DNA of 64,000 bases from Mucilaginibacter sp. MD40 (GTDB taxonomy: Bacteria > Bacteroidota > Bacteroidia > Sphingobacteriales > Sphingobacteriaceae), in the NCBI RefSeq assembly GCF_002288635.1, contig NZ_NRSW01000001.1:1828548-1892547 (forward strand), given 5' to 3'. Position 1 is the first letter of the stretch. Each line of letters begins with the position of its first letter. This document shows, one piece after another, positions 32,633-40,381 of this stretch. Under the pieces are notes generated by a model. It made no database searches and was not told where the DNA came from. It saw only the letters and a program-made list of their open reading frames with translations. Position numbers and translations under genes: made by a program.

Positions 32633-33511
32633 TTACTTTACCACCTTCAACTGTTCGCCAATTTTGGCATCAGCGGCTGTGCTTACGTTAACCAGCGGCA
32701 GGCGTACGGTATCACCGCAAACGCCTAATTGTTTCAGGGCGGATTTTACACCGGCCGGGCTGCCTTCCGCAAACATCAAACGGGTAAATTCTATCATGCT
32801 GTAGTGCGAAGCGTGGGCACCTTTAAAATCACCGGCAAGGCATTTTCTGATCATATCAGAAAACTGGCGGGGCAGGGCGTTCCCCACAACCGAGATCACG
32901 CCAACGCCACCCATCGCGATCATTTGCAGAGAGATAGGGTCGTCGCCGGATATTACCAGGAAATCTTCCGGTTTATCGCGGAACAGTTGGTTCAGCAAGT
33001 CAAAACTGCCTGATGCTTCTTTAATACCGATAATGTTCTTAAACTCTTTAGCCAAACGCACAGTAGTTTCCGCCGCTACGGACGAACCTGTGCGGCTGGG
33101 CACATTGTACAGGATAATGGGAAGTTTAGCTGCCTCGGCGATAGCCTTGTAGTGCTGGTAAATACCTTCCTGGGTAGGCTTATTGTAATGCGGACTTGCC
33201 GACAGGATGGCATCATAACCATCTACATCAAAAGCGGCAATTTCGGCAACAGTTTCGCGTGTGTTATTGCCACCAATGCCGGCAACAAGGGCAACGCGTT
33301 TATCCACGGTTTTGGCAGTAAATTCCCACACCTTCTTCTTCTCATCCTTGCTCAATGTGGCGCTTTCGCCGGTTGTACCTAATGATACGAGGTACTCCAC
33401 CCCGCCATCAATCAGGTGGTCTATCAGCTTACCTAAAGCCGGGTAGTCCACCTCTCCGTCTGCCTGAAAAGGAGTAACCATTGCCACTCCCGTTCCGTGA
33501 AATCTGTTCAT
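32633..33511 (-). CDS. dapA: 4-hydroxy-tetrahydrodipicolinate synthase
   Basis: This 292-aa class I aldolase condenses pyruvate and aspartate semialdehyde, the first committed step to diaminopimelate and lysine. The ATG at 33511 is chosen; the frame also has a TTG two codons earlier. The catalytic Tyr is in ILYNVPSRTG and the Schiff-base Lys in IIGIKEASGSF; SLGTTGES is the pyruvate-binding loop. It supplies meso-DAP for the MurE encoded upstream. The REP-like array lies directly downstream of its stop. Confidence 0.96.
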   Translation of the reverse strand: MNRFHGTGVAMVTPFQADGEVDYPALGKLIDHLIDGGVEYLVSLGTTGESATLSKDEKKKVWEFTAKTVDKRVALVAGIGGNNTRETVAEIAAFDVDGYDAILSASPHYNKPTQEGIYQHYKAIAEAAKLPIILYNVPSRTGSSVAAETTVRLAKEFKNIIGIKEASGSFDLLNQLFRDKPEDFLVISGDDPISLQMIAMGGVGVISVVGNALPRQFSDMIRKCLAGDFKGAHASHYSMIEFTRLMFAEGSPAGVKSALKQLGVCGDTVRLPLVNVSTAADAKIGEQLKVVK

Positions 33512-33620
33512 GTTCAAATATTAAGGTGGCTAAGATAGTAATTTCATAAATGTGCAGGTGTGCAAATGTGCAGATATGCAAATCATAAACCATTTAATTT
33601 ATGGATTTGTTAAGCGGCTT

Positions 33621-33719
33621 ATATGGGCGTTTCTCGCCGGTTGGCAGGTCGGGCTTTCCGTTCATACGCCTGCAGGCCTTAAGCGCATAGGCAGGTATCC
33701 ACTGCAATCCCTAACGCGG
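33621..33719 (+). repeat. R repeat, copy A (inverted copy at 38473-38562)
   Basis: A segment of about 99 bases contains TTTCCGTTCATACGCCTGCA and ends CACTGCAATCCCTAACGCGG. The reverse complement of 38473-38562 matches it closely, almost identically over the last 65 bases. The core GCCTGCAGGC is palindromic. Confidence 0.85.
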
Positions 33720-33727
33720 CTGCATCC

Positions 33728-33802
33728 CGTCATGCTGAACTTGTTTCAGCATCCCACACGCTAAGCTTTTCAGTGAGATCCCGAAACGAGTTCGGGATGA
33801 CG
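33728..33802 (+). repeat. Palindromic REP-like element beside ubiD
   Basis: The left arm starts GTCATGCTGAACTTGTTTCA and the right arm ends ACGAGTTCGGGATGAC; they are inverted versions of each other, separated by about 25 bases. The ends GTCAT...ATGAC match those of the elements at 41936 and 51776. Confidence 0.75.
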
Positions 33803-33817
33803 TTAGGGTTGATGTTG

Positions 33818-35656
33818 TTAAATGATTCCATGCAATACACCACCTTTGGCACCCATAGCGTCAACGGTTTTCTCTACAGCCGGGTCGCGTTCCAGTACAG
33901 GGGCGTGGTGTGGTTTTATGCGTGCATCAATCATCAGCGGGCCGTGGCAGCCCCAGTGCTTGTGCTCGGTAAAGCTGTTAATGCCGTAAATATCGTGGCT
34001 CGGGTTGCTGCGGGTAAAGGTTACCCAAACAAGGTTGTTAATGGTAGCGGCAGTGAAACTGGCATCATCGCACAGTACCATCAAGGGCAGGCCATTAAGG
34101 TCAGCCCCTGTTAAGTGCTCCTGCAAAATATCCAGTATCAAAGGCATATCGCTCTGGCGGATGTTTTTGGGTATTTCTACAGCCAGCACGCCGGGCATTG
34201 CCATTTTATAATTTACAATAGGGCGTGGCAGCGAGAATGTAGATGGTAGCTCTGTCCAAAGCTCCCGCTTAATATCTCCGGCTACCGTAACGGCTACTTT
34301 GCTGCCGCTGTTAAGGCCTTCGCCGCTGTAATCCAGTGTATCAATAGTAGTGCGGGTATGGAAATGCAGGTCGCGGGTGAGGTCTAAACGTTGCAGGATA
34401 TGTTTGAGGAAGCCGCCGATATCGTTCACATCCAACCCGGGGTTATCCTCTTTAGCAGCAATAAACAGGTACTTGGCCAGGCTTAATTGTCCTTTACCCA
34501 AAATGTGGTTGGCAATGGTAATCAATTCGGCAGGGTGGCGCTCCTTTACGTAAGGCGTATAACGCTCGCTGCCTATGGCAAAAAGCAAGGGGTGTACACC
34601 TGCGGCATCAACCGCGTTAACCGCGTGCAGGCCCGGTATTTCTTTAGGAATGGCGCTCCCAGTAATTTCATGTATCAGGGCTCCAAAGCTGGTATCCTCC
34701 TGTGGCGGGCGGCCCACTACCGTGAACGACCAAACGGCATCCTTGCGGTGGTAAACGTTATGCACCTTCATGAGCGGGAAGGGGTGTTGGAGGCTGTAAT
34801 ACCCGAGGTGGTCGCCGAAAGGCCCCTCGGGCTTATTCTCCATAGGCATCACGGTACCGGTGATCACAAAATCAGCATCGGCAGAAATACAGAAGCCCTC
34901 TGCATCATAAAAATAGCGGAAACGGCGGTTACCCAACGCGCCGGCAAAGGTCATTTCGCTAAGCCCCTCTGGCAGCGGCATTACCGCGGCAACCGGGTGC
35001 GAGGGTGGGCCGCCCACAAATATGCTCACCTTTAAAGGCTGGCCTTTGGCGTTGGCCTTAGTTTGGTGCACGCCAATACCGCGGTGCAACTGGTAGTGCA
35101 GGCCTATTTCTTTATCCTGTATATAATTATTACCGCCCAATTGTATACGATACATGCCCAGGTTGGCATTCATAATGCCGGGCTTATCAATATCCTCAGT
35201 ATATACCTGCGGCATGGTCACGAACGGGCCGCCATCCATAGGCCAGTTGATCACTTGGGGCAACTCGCTTATCTGCGTGCGGCCAAATGCTACAGGCGCA
35301 TTTTTACCTACCCGCATAGGCAAAGCCGACAGCGCGGTGAGCGCCGTGCCCGCGTATTTAAATGGCTGCTTAACCGCTTTTATCGGGTCATTCTTGATAT
35401 CTACCAGGGTTTTTATCTTCTCCAGCGTATCCCTGAAAATGAATTTTGATCTGTCCAGCGTACCAAACAGGTTAGATAAGGCCGGAAAGCGGCTACCCTT
35501 TACATTTTCGAAAAGTATAGCAGGGCCTTCATGCTCAAACACACGCAGGTGTATGGCGGCCATTTGCAGGTGTGGGTCAACCTCTTGCTTAATACGTACG
35601 AGGTGGCCATTCTTCTCCAGATCGGTAATGCAGGCTTGTAAGCTTTTATATCCCAT
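33818..35656 (-). CDS. UbiD-family decarboxylase
   Basis: This 612-aa protein belongs to the UbiD family, which uses prenylated FMN (made by UbiX) to remove carboxyl groups from aromatic or unsaturated acids. Features include the N-terminal MGYKSLQACITDLEKNGHLVRI, GPAILFENVKGS, the central FGDHLGYYS segment and a later ALIHEITGSAIPKEIPGLHAVN stretch, all typical of the long 600-aa UbiD/MenA-associated subgroup. In Bacteroidota, which use menaquinone, a futalosine-type or other aromatic-acid role is possible; the substrate is not set by sequence. A TAnnTTTG promoter lies just upstream. Confidence 0.88.
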   Translation of the reverse strand: MGYKSLQACITDLEKNGHLVRIKQEVDPHLQMAAIHLRVFEHEGPAILFENVKGSRFPALSNLFGTLDRSKFIFRDTLEKIKTLVDIKNDPIKAVKQPFKYAGTALTALSALPMRVGKNAPVAFGRTQISELPQVINWPMDGGPFVTMPQVYTEDIDKPGIMNANLGMYRIQLGGNNYIQDKEIGLHYQLHRGIGVHQTKANAKGQPLKVSIFVGGPPSHPVAAVMPLPEGLSEMTFAGALGNRRFRYFYDAEGFCISADADFVITGTVMPMENKPEGPFGDHLGYYSLQHPFPLMKVHNVYHRKDAVWSFTVVGRPPQEDTSFGALIHEITGSAIPKEIPGLHAVNAVDAAGVHPLLFAIGSERYTPYVKERHPAELITIANHILGKGQLSLAKYLFIAAKEDNPGLDVNDIGGFLKHILQRLDLTRDLHFHTRTTIDTLDYSGEGLNSGSKVAVTVAGDIKRELWTELPSTFSLPRPIVNYKMAMPGVLAVEIPKNIRQSDMPLILDILQEHLTGADLNGLPLMVLCDDASFTAATINNLVWVTFTRSNPSHDIYGINSFTEHKHWGCHGPLMIDARIKPHHAPVLERDPAVEKTVDAMGAKGGVLHGII

Positions 35657-35663
35657 TTGTTGG

Positions 35664-35671
35664 CAAAGATA
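35664..35671 (-). promoter_or_regulatory. Bacteroidota -7 element for ubiD (minus strand)
   Basis: CAAAGATA on the plus strand reads TATCTTTG on the minus strand, an exact TAnnTTTG, 8 bases before the ubiD start codon. The short gap to the divergent DoxX-like gene (35706) means the two promoters nearly overlap. Confidence 0.45.
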
Positions 35672-35705
35672 TTACACAATTCGCGTTTTTAACGATATTT
35701 GCGTT

Positions 35706-36158
35706 GTGAAACCACTTATAGTTTTAATTGCCGTATTTGCAGTAAGCTGCGTGGCCAGTTTTGTGGCAGGCCACCCGGCCGATTATTATTTCTGCGGCAG
35801 GCTCGCCATGGGTATCATGCTCATTTTTACCTCGATAGGGCATTTTAAATTTACACGTGGCATGGTGCTAATGCTGCCGCGTTTTGTGCCGGCTAAAAGG
35901 GCTATTGTTTATGTTACCGGCATAATTGAAATACTGGCAGCAGTTGGTTTGCTTGTTAATAAAGTGCGTGAACCGGTGGCCTGGCTGGTGATTGTGTTTT
36001 TTGTATTGCTGCTACCGGCCAATATTTACGCGTCCATTAAAAAAGTAAATATCGAAAAGCCCGACCAATGCGGCAACGGTATCAATTACCTGTGGTTCAG
36101 GGTACCGCTGCAAGTCTTTTTTATAGCCTGGGTATACTATTTTGGGCTGATGCATTAA
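35706..36158 (+). CDS. DoxX/MauE-like membrane protein
   Basis: This protein is 150 aa from GTG at 35706. The frame is open back to 35154, but the extra part lies opposite ubiD and has no protein-like features, so the start is placed just after ubiD's promoter. Four hydrophobic helices are visible (about residues 3-20, 27-45, 63-80 and 84-105, with a fifth near the end), and FCGRLAMGIMLIFTSIGHF is typical of DoxX-like proteins. Their function is poorly defined; some take part in thiol/redox balance. No partner genes identify its role. Confidence 0.68.
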   Translation: MKPLIVLIAVFAVSCVASFVAGHPADYYFCGRLAMGIMLIFTSIGHFKFTRGMVLMLPRFVPAKRAIVYVTGIIEILAAVGLLVNKVREPVAWLVIVFFVLLLPANIYASIKKVNIEKPDQCGNGINYLWFRVPLQVFFIAWVYYFGLMH

Positions 36159-36267
36159 GGTAAAAACCAGCCCGTTGGATAAACCTACTAATCCTGTAGG
36201 GTTACATCTTTGAAAACAACTTAAAAAAGTTATCTTAACTTTACCGGCATCACTCATACCTAATATT

Positions 36268-37107
36268 ATGTCGGTACTTGTATTTACAGCTATTATTCTG
36301 GTAGGCGCGTATTTCGCGGGTTTGTTGGGCTCACTTACCGGTTTAGGCGGTGGTGTGGTGATTATCCCGCTGCTTACATTGCTGCTTGGGGTTGATATCC
36401 ATTATGCCATTGGCGCCTCGCTGGTATCAGTTATCGCCACGTCCTCAGGTTCGGCAGCGGCCTATGTAAAAGAAGGGATCACCAACATCAGGCTGGGTAT
36501 GTTTTTGGAAATTGCCACTACCGTGGGGGCACTGGTTGGCGCCCTGCTGGCGGTGTATATACCTACGCATTATATCGCTATCTTATTTGGTGTTATCCTC
36601 ACCTTTTCGGCTATTATGTCGTTACGTAAAAAGGCCGAAACCATAATTAAAGAACCCAGTTACCTGGCGGCAAAGCTTAAACTTTACGGCAGCTACCCAA
36701 GTGGCGATGGCGAACCTGTAAACTATGGCGTAACCAATGTAGGCGGTGGTTTCTTTATGATGCTTTTCGCCGGCATTATCTCGGGCTTGCTGGGGATAGG
36801 CTCGGGCGCGTTAAAAGTGATCGCGATGGATACTATTATGCGCATCCCGTTTAAAGTCTCTACCACTACCAGCAACTTTATGATAGGGGTTACTGCCGCC
36901 GCAAGCGCCGTAGTATACCTGCAGCGCGGATATATAGACCCAGGTATAGCCATGCCGGTAGTTATAGGGGTATTGTTTGGCGCCATGACGGGCTCTAAGA
37001 TATTAGTGAATACCAAATCATCGCGCTGGCTGCGCTGGGTGTTCGCTATTGTAATTACCTTCCTTGCCGGTCAAATGATGTATAACGGGATAACGGGGAA
37101 GATATAG
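36268..37107 (+). CDS. TauE/SafE-family sulfite exporter-like permease
   Basis: This 279-aa membrane protein has about eight helices in two repeats. The signature GLLGSLTGLGGGVVIIPLL (residues about 17-35) and a second GLLGIGSGALKV motif (about 173-184) mark TauE/SafE, a family that exports sulfite, sulfoacetate or other organic anions. The substrate is unknown here. It is on the same strand as the symporter gene that follows, with a repeat-filled 110-base gap. Confidence 0.88.
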   Translation: MSVLVFTAIILVGAYFAGLLGSLTGLGGGVVIIPLLTLLLGVDIHYAIGASLVSVIATSSGSAAAYVKEGITNIRLGMFLEIATTVGALVGALLAVYIPTHYIAILFGVILTFSAIMSLRKKAETIIKEPSYLAAKLKLYGSYPSGDGEPVNYGVTNVGGGFFMMLFAGIISGLLGIGSGALKVIAMDTIMRIPFKVSTTTSNFMIGVTAAASAVVYLQRGYIDPGIAMPVVIGVLFGAMTGSKILVNTKSSRWLRWVFAIVITFLAGQMMYNGITGKI

Positions 37108-37112
37108 TTGTT

Positions 37113-37213
37113 ATCAGAGATTAGTTAACCAGAGATTAGTGATCAGTTACAAAATACTATATTTATCGCTTAGCAACCAATACTAATCTCCAATCAACTA
37201 ATCACTAATCTCT
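37113..37213. repeat. GATTAGT-type inverted repeat between TauE and the symporter
   Basis: AGAGATTAGTTAACCAGAGATTAGTGATC near 37117-37145 is inverted as ACTAATCTCCAATCAACTAATCACTAATCTCT near 37180-37213. The word set is that seen before murC (24656-24690). The arms can pair over a loop of about 35 bases. Confidence 0.7.
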
Positions 37214-37217
37214 AACC

Positions 37218-38441
37218 ATGAAACGCCTGCTATCTAATCTTACTTTTCAGGTTATTGTGGCTATACTGCTGGGAGTATTGGTGGGTTTATATTTTAAAGA
37301 TTTCGCGCCAACTGCACAACTGATCAGCAAGACTTTCATCAGCCTGATCACCATGCTGATCGCGCCTATTATATTTTTCACCATCGTATTGGGCATTGCC
37401 GGTATGAGCGACATGAAAAAGGTGGGCCGTGTTGGCGGTAAGGCCTTGCTGTACTTTGAGCTGGTAACCACCCTGGCGCTGGTAATAGGTGTTACGGTAG
37501 CCAATATCATTAAGCCGGGCGCCAACTTTATTAATCAGCATGTTAAAGTTGACGCGGCCAAGCTGGCCGCTTACGAAAAAGCGGCGGCGGATATGAAATG
37601 GGGCGAATTTATCGCGCATATTGTACCAGGCAACCTGTTCAAGGCCTTCGCCGATGGCGACATTCTGCAGATCCTGTTCTTCGCCATATTATTTGGTTTC
37701 GGCCTGAGCCGGATGGGGCAGGCGGGGCAATCCGTTATCCAGGCGTTTGATAAGCTGTCTAAAGTGTTCTTCAATATTATGAAGATCGTGATGAAGGCAG
37801 CGCCCCTGGGCGCTTTCGGCGGGATGGCTTATACCATTAGTACTTATGGTATAAAAACCCTGCAGCCGCTGGCTATGCTGATGGGCTCGGTATACCTCAC
37901 CATGTTCCTGTTCATTTTTGTGGTGTTAAACATTATTGCCCGGCTATTTAAGTTTAGCCTGTGGCAATACCTCAAGCACATTAAGGAAGAGATACTGATC
38001 GTTTTGGGTACTTCCTCCTCAGAATCAGCCTTGCCGGGGATGATGGAAAAGCTGGAAAAATTCGGCTGTTCCAAATCGGTTGTGGGCCTGGTGATCCCGG
38101 CGGGGTATTCGTTTAATTTGGATGGTACCACCATTTACCTGTCCATGGCTACCATTTTCCTGGCGCAGGTATTTAAGATAGACCTTTCGCTGGAGCAACA
38201 GCTTACCATTATCGGTATACTCATGCTTACCTCCAAAGGCGCCGCAGGGGTAACGGGCAGTGGTTTTATTGTGTTGACCTCCGCACTGGCAGCCATAAAA
38301 GTGATACCGGTTGAAGGCGTGGCTATATTACTGGGTGTAGACCGCTTTATGAGCGAGGCACGTGCCATAACCAACGTGATAGGCAATGGTGTAGCTACTA
38401 TTGTGGTGGCTAAAAGTGAAGGGGAGTTTGTGGCTGTTTAG
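37218..38441 (+). CDS. Dicarboxylate/amino acid:cation symporter (DAACS family)
   Basis: This 407-aa membrane protein has eight helices and two re-entrant hairpins. Family motifs are the serine-rich loop GTSSSESALPGM (about residues 271-282), AGYSFNLDGTTIYL and the DRFMSEARAITNVIGNGVATIVV segment in the last helices, which bind substrate and Na+. It imports glutamate/aspartate or C4-dicarboxylates with Na+ or H+. It is closest in style to GltP/DctA, but the substrate cannot be fixed. The downstream gap contains the R repeat. Confidence 0.93.
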   Translation: MKRLLSNLTFQVIVAILLGVLVGLYFKDFAPTAQLISKTFISLITMLIAPIIFFTIVLGIAGMSDMKKVGRVGGKALLYFELVTTLALVIGVTVANIIKPGANFINQHVKVDAAKLAAYEKAAADMKWGEFIAHIVPGNLFKAFADGDILQILFFAILFGFGLSRMGQAGQSVIQAFDKLSKVFFNIMKIVMKAAPLGAFGGMAYTISTYGIKTLQPLAMLMGSVYLTMFLFIFVVLNIIARLFKFSLWQYLKHIKEEILIVLGTSSSESALPGMMEKLEKFGCSKSVVGLVIPAGYSFNLDGTTIYLSMATIFLAQVFKIDLSLEQQLTIIGILMLTSKGAAGVTGSGFIVLTSALAAIKVIPVEGVAILLGVDRFMSEARAITNVIGNGVATIVVAKSEGEFVAV

Positions 38442-38472
38442 AGATCAGTGAGTGGTGAGTAGAGAGCAGGAA

Positions 38473-38562
38473 CCGCGTTAGGGATTGCAGTGGATACCGG
38501 CCTTGTGCTTAATGCCTGCAGGCGTATGAACGGAAAGTCCGGGCCGAAGGCAACGCCCATAT
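38473..38562 (-). repeat. R repeat, copy B (inverse of 33621-33719)
   Basis: The reverse complement matches copy A over its length, with the last 65 bases nearly identical and one short indel. The two copies face opposite ways and bracket ubiD, the DoxX-like gene, TauE and the symporter. Confidence 0.85.
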
Positions 38563-38684
38563 GGCTTTTACCTCATCTGCATAGGGAGGGTTATCCTATA
38601 ACCACACTTCAGCACCTGTGCTACCTATCATTACGTATCAAAAGCCACATTTGTGTTAACATTTAAATTTACGTGGTAAAAGGG

Positions 38685-38714
38685 TTTCACATTCGGACAA
38701 AAACTTTAGATTTG
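38685..38714 (+). promoter_or_regulatory. Promoter for sucD
   Basis: TAGATTTG (38707-38714) is an exact -7 TAnnTTTG; TTTC at 38685-38688 is a near -33 at a suitable spacing. The -7 ends 22 bases before the ATG. Confidence 0.5.
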
Positions 38715-38736
38715 CCCATACAAAAATCAAAAGCCG

Positions 38737-39612
38737 ATGAGCGTTCTCGTAAATAAAAATTCAAAAGTTATCGTACAAGGTTTCACAGGCAAAGAAGGTA
38801 CATACCATGCCGAGCAAATGATAGCTTATGGTACCAATGTTGTTGGTGGCGTAACACCTGGTAAAGGTGGCCAGAGCCATTTGGATAAACCGGTATTTAA
38901 TACCGTGAAAGACGCGGTTGACCAAACCGGCGCCGATGTATCTATTATATTTGTACCGCCCGCCTTTGGTGCCGATGCCATTATGGAAGCTGCCGAAGCC
39001 GGTATTAAGGTTATTGTTTGTATCACCGAAGGTATCCCTACAAAGGATATGATAGAAGTGAAAGAATACATCAGCGATAAAGATACCCGTTTAATTGGCC
39101 CTAACTGCCCTGGTATCATCACGGCTGACGAGGCTAAGATTGGTATTATGCCGGGCTTTATCTTCAAAAAAGGTAACGTGGGCGTGGTATCAAAATCGGG
39201 TACATTAACTTACGAAGCGGTTGACCAGGTAGTGAAAGCAGGCCTGGGTATCACCACAGCTATTGGTATTGGCGGCGACCCGATCATTGGTACCCCAACC
39301 AAAGAAGCGGTAGAAATGCTGATGAACGACCCTGAAACGCATGGCATTATCATGATAGGTGAAATTGGCGGTGGCATGGAAGCTGAAGCTGCCCGCTGGA
39401 TAAAAGATAATGGTACTAAACCAGTAGTAGGCTTTATTGCCGGCCAAACCGCTCCTCCGGGACGCCGTATGGGCCACGCAGGTGCTATTGTTGGCGGCGC
39501 TGATGATACAGCCGCTGCTAAAATGAAAATTATGCGCGAATGTGGTATCCGTGTGGTAGAATCACCTGCTGAAATTGGCGCTGCAATGGCAGAAGAATTA
39601 GCTAAGAAATAA
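38737..39612 (+). CDS. sucD: Succinyl-CoA synthetase alpha subunit
   Basis: This 291-aa subunit of succinyl-CoA ligase (TCA cycle) binds CoA and carries the phosphohistidine. The CoA-binding Rossmann motif [13 protein letters not shown] is near residues 13-25, IGPNCPGII follows at about 113, and the active-site His is in [10 protein letters not shown] near residue 247. Length is normal. The beta subunit gene (sucC) is not adjacent and must lie elsewhere, as is common in Bacteroidota. An AGAATCA repeat and a terminator follow. Confidence 0.97.
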   Translation: MSVLVNKNSKVIVQGFTGKEGTYHAEQMIAYGTNVVGGVTPGKGGQSHLDKPVFNTVKDAVDQTGADVSIIFVPPAFGADAIMEAAEAGIKVIVCITEGIPTKDMIEVKEYISDKDTRLIGPNCPGIITADEAKIGIMPGFIFKKGNVGVVSKSGTLTYEAVDQVVKAGLGITTAIGIGGDPIIGTPTKEAVEMLMNDPETHGIIMIGEIGGGMEAEAARWIKDNGTKPVVGFIAGQTAPPGRRMGHAGAIVGGADDTAAAKMKIMRECGIRVVESPAEIGAAMAEELAKK

Positions 39613-39641
39613 GATTCAAGAACCAAGAATCAAGATAAAAG
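39613..39641 (+). repeat. AGAATCA-type repeat after sucD
   Basis: GATTCAAGAACCAAGAATCAAG belongs to the same word family as the dcw junction repeats, and here lies between a stop codon and a terminator. Confidence 0.6.
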
Positions 39642-39676
39642 AATCCCGGTCAATAATTTGGCCGGGATTTTTTTGT
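39642..39676 (+). terminator. Hairpin terminator after sucD
   Basis: AATCCCGG (39642-39649) pairs with CCGGGATT (39662-39669) across a 12-base loop and is followed by a T run. Confidence 0.8.
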
Positions 39677-39793
39677 TTATGCCGGGCAGTTTGCAGATAA
39701 CCATCAGGTTAATGGGCTTTCTTTAAATGCTTGTTTTATTTCCTTTATAAACATTTTAGAGACGGTTGTGTTGTGAAAGGAAATAATCTAAAC

Positions 39794-40228
39794 ATGAAAA
39801 CAAAATTACTGCTCTTGTTTATGGGTTTATCGATGGCCTTCCTGGGCTGCAAAAAAGATAAGGCCCCTGTAGACAAACTGGCCGATATCAAAAAGCAGAT
39901 CATGGGTACCTGGCAGGTACAAAGTGTAACGGTTACCTATTATGATGCTTCGGGCAAAATAGTTAAGACCGATAATCAGGACGGAAACAACGGCGAGGTT
40001 TACCAATTTGTTAATGAAACTACGCTTAAACAGGTAGGCGAATTTAATGACAGCTACGCGTACAACCTCACCAACGTTAATAACAAGATCATGCTGAATG
40101 TATCAAACAATTCTTTTGAAGTTAATTTTTCCGGAAATAACTCCATGTCATGGTCAGAGCAGGAAACCTACCCGGATGGGGGTAGTTACACCAGTTCAAC
40201 CAGGGTGATCCAGTTGATAAGAAAATAG
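39794..40228 (+). CDS. Lipocalin-like lipoprotein
   Basis: This protein is 144 aa from the ATG at 39794; an in-frame earlier start at 39731 adds residues before the signal and is rejected. The lipoprotein signal ends MAFLGC (Cys19). The mature part begins with a Lys-rich linker, then GTWQVQSVTVTYYD, a motif typical of lipocalin-like (DUF4923/DUF5004-like) Bacteroidota lipoproteins, followed by alternating beta strands. A role in binding a small hydrophobic ligand is possible but unproven. A perfect 13-bp hairpin terminator follows 7 bases after the stop. Confidence 0.7.
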   Translation: MKTKLLLLFMGLSMAFLGCKKDKAPVDKLADIKKQIMGTWQVQSVTVTYYDASGKIVKTDNQDGNNGEVYQFVNETTLKQVGEFNDSYAYNLTNVNNKIMLNVSNNSFEVNFSGNNSMSWSEQETYPDGGSYTSSTRVIQLIRK

Positions 40229-40235
40229 CAAATTC

Positions 40236-40267
40236 AAAAGCCGGATAAATAGTTATCCGGCTTTTTG
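40236..40267 (+). terminator. Hairpin terminator after the lipocalin-like gene
   Basis: AAAAGCCGGATAA (40236-40248) pairs perfectly with TTATCCGGCTTTT (40253-40265) across a 4-base loop and is followed by T residues. Confidence 0.9.
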
Positions 40268-40381
40268 CATATAGTTACCCGTTGATGAAGGGGTATAGCA
40301 TGAACAGTTGCAGTTTAAATAATTCCATAAATTTCTTTCAATTCAGGTACAGTCGCTTAAATTAGTGGAAACTCCCACTCT

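Larger units (their letters stand above)
33512..33817. other. 306-bp gene-free region made largely of repeats
   Basis: Near dapA it has a run of TGTGCAAATGTGCAG-like words (33552-33585). It then has the R repeat (33621-33719), directly followed by a palindromic REP-like element (33728-33802). No gene is seen. Confidence 0.6.
38442..38736. other. Gene-free gap before sucD with repeats and promoter
   Basis: The gap starts with GTGAGTGGTGAGTAG (38448-38462), related to the words around the IVP gene. The R repeat copy B (38473-38562) follows, then AT-rich DNA and the sucD promoter. No gene is seen. Confidence 0.65.

Noticed and set aside
35154..35705. N-terminal extension of the DoxX-like gene
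   Set aside because: It lies opposite conserved ubiD, has no protein-like features, and a better start follows at 35706.
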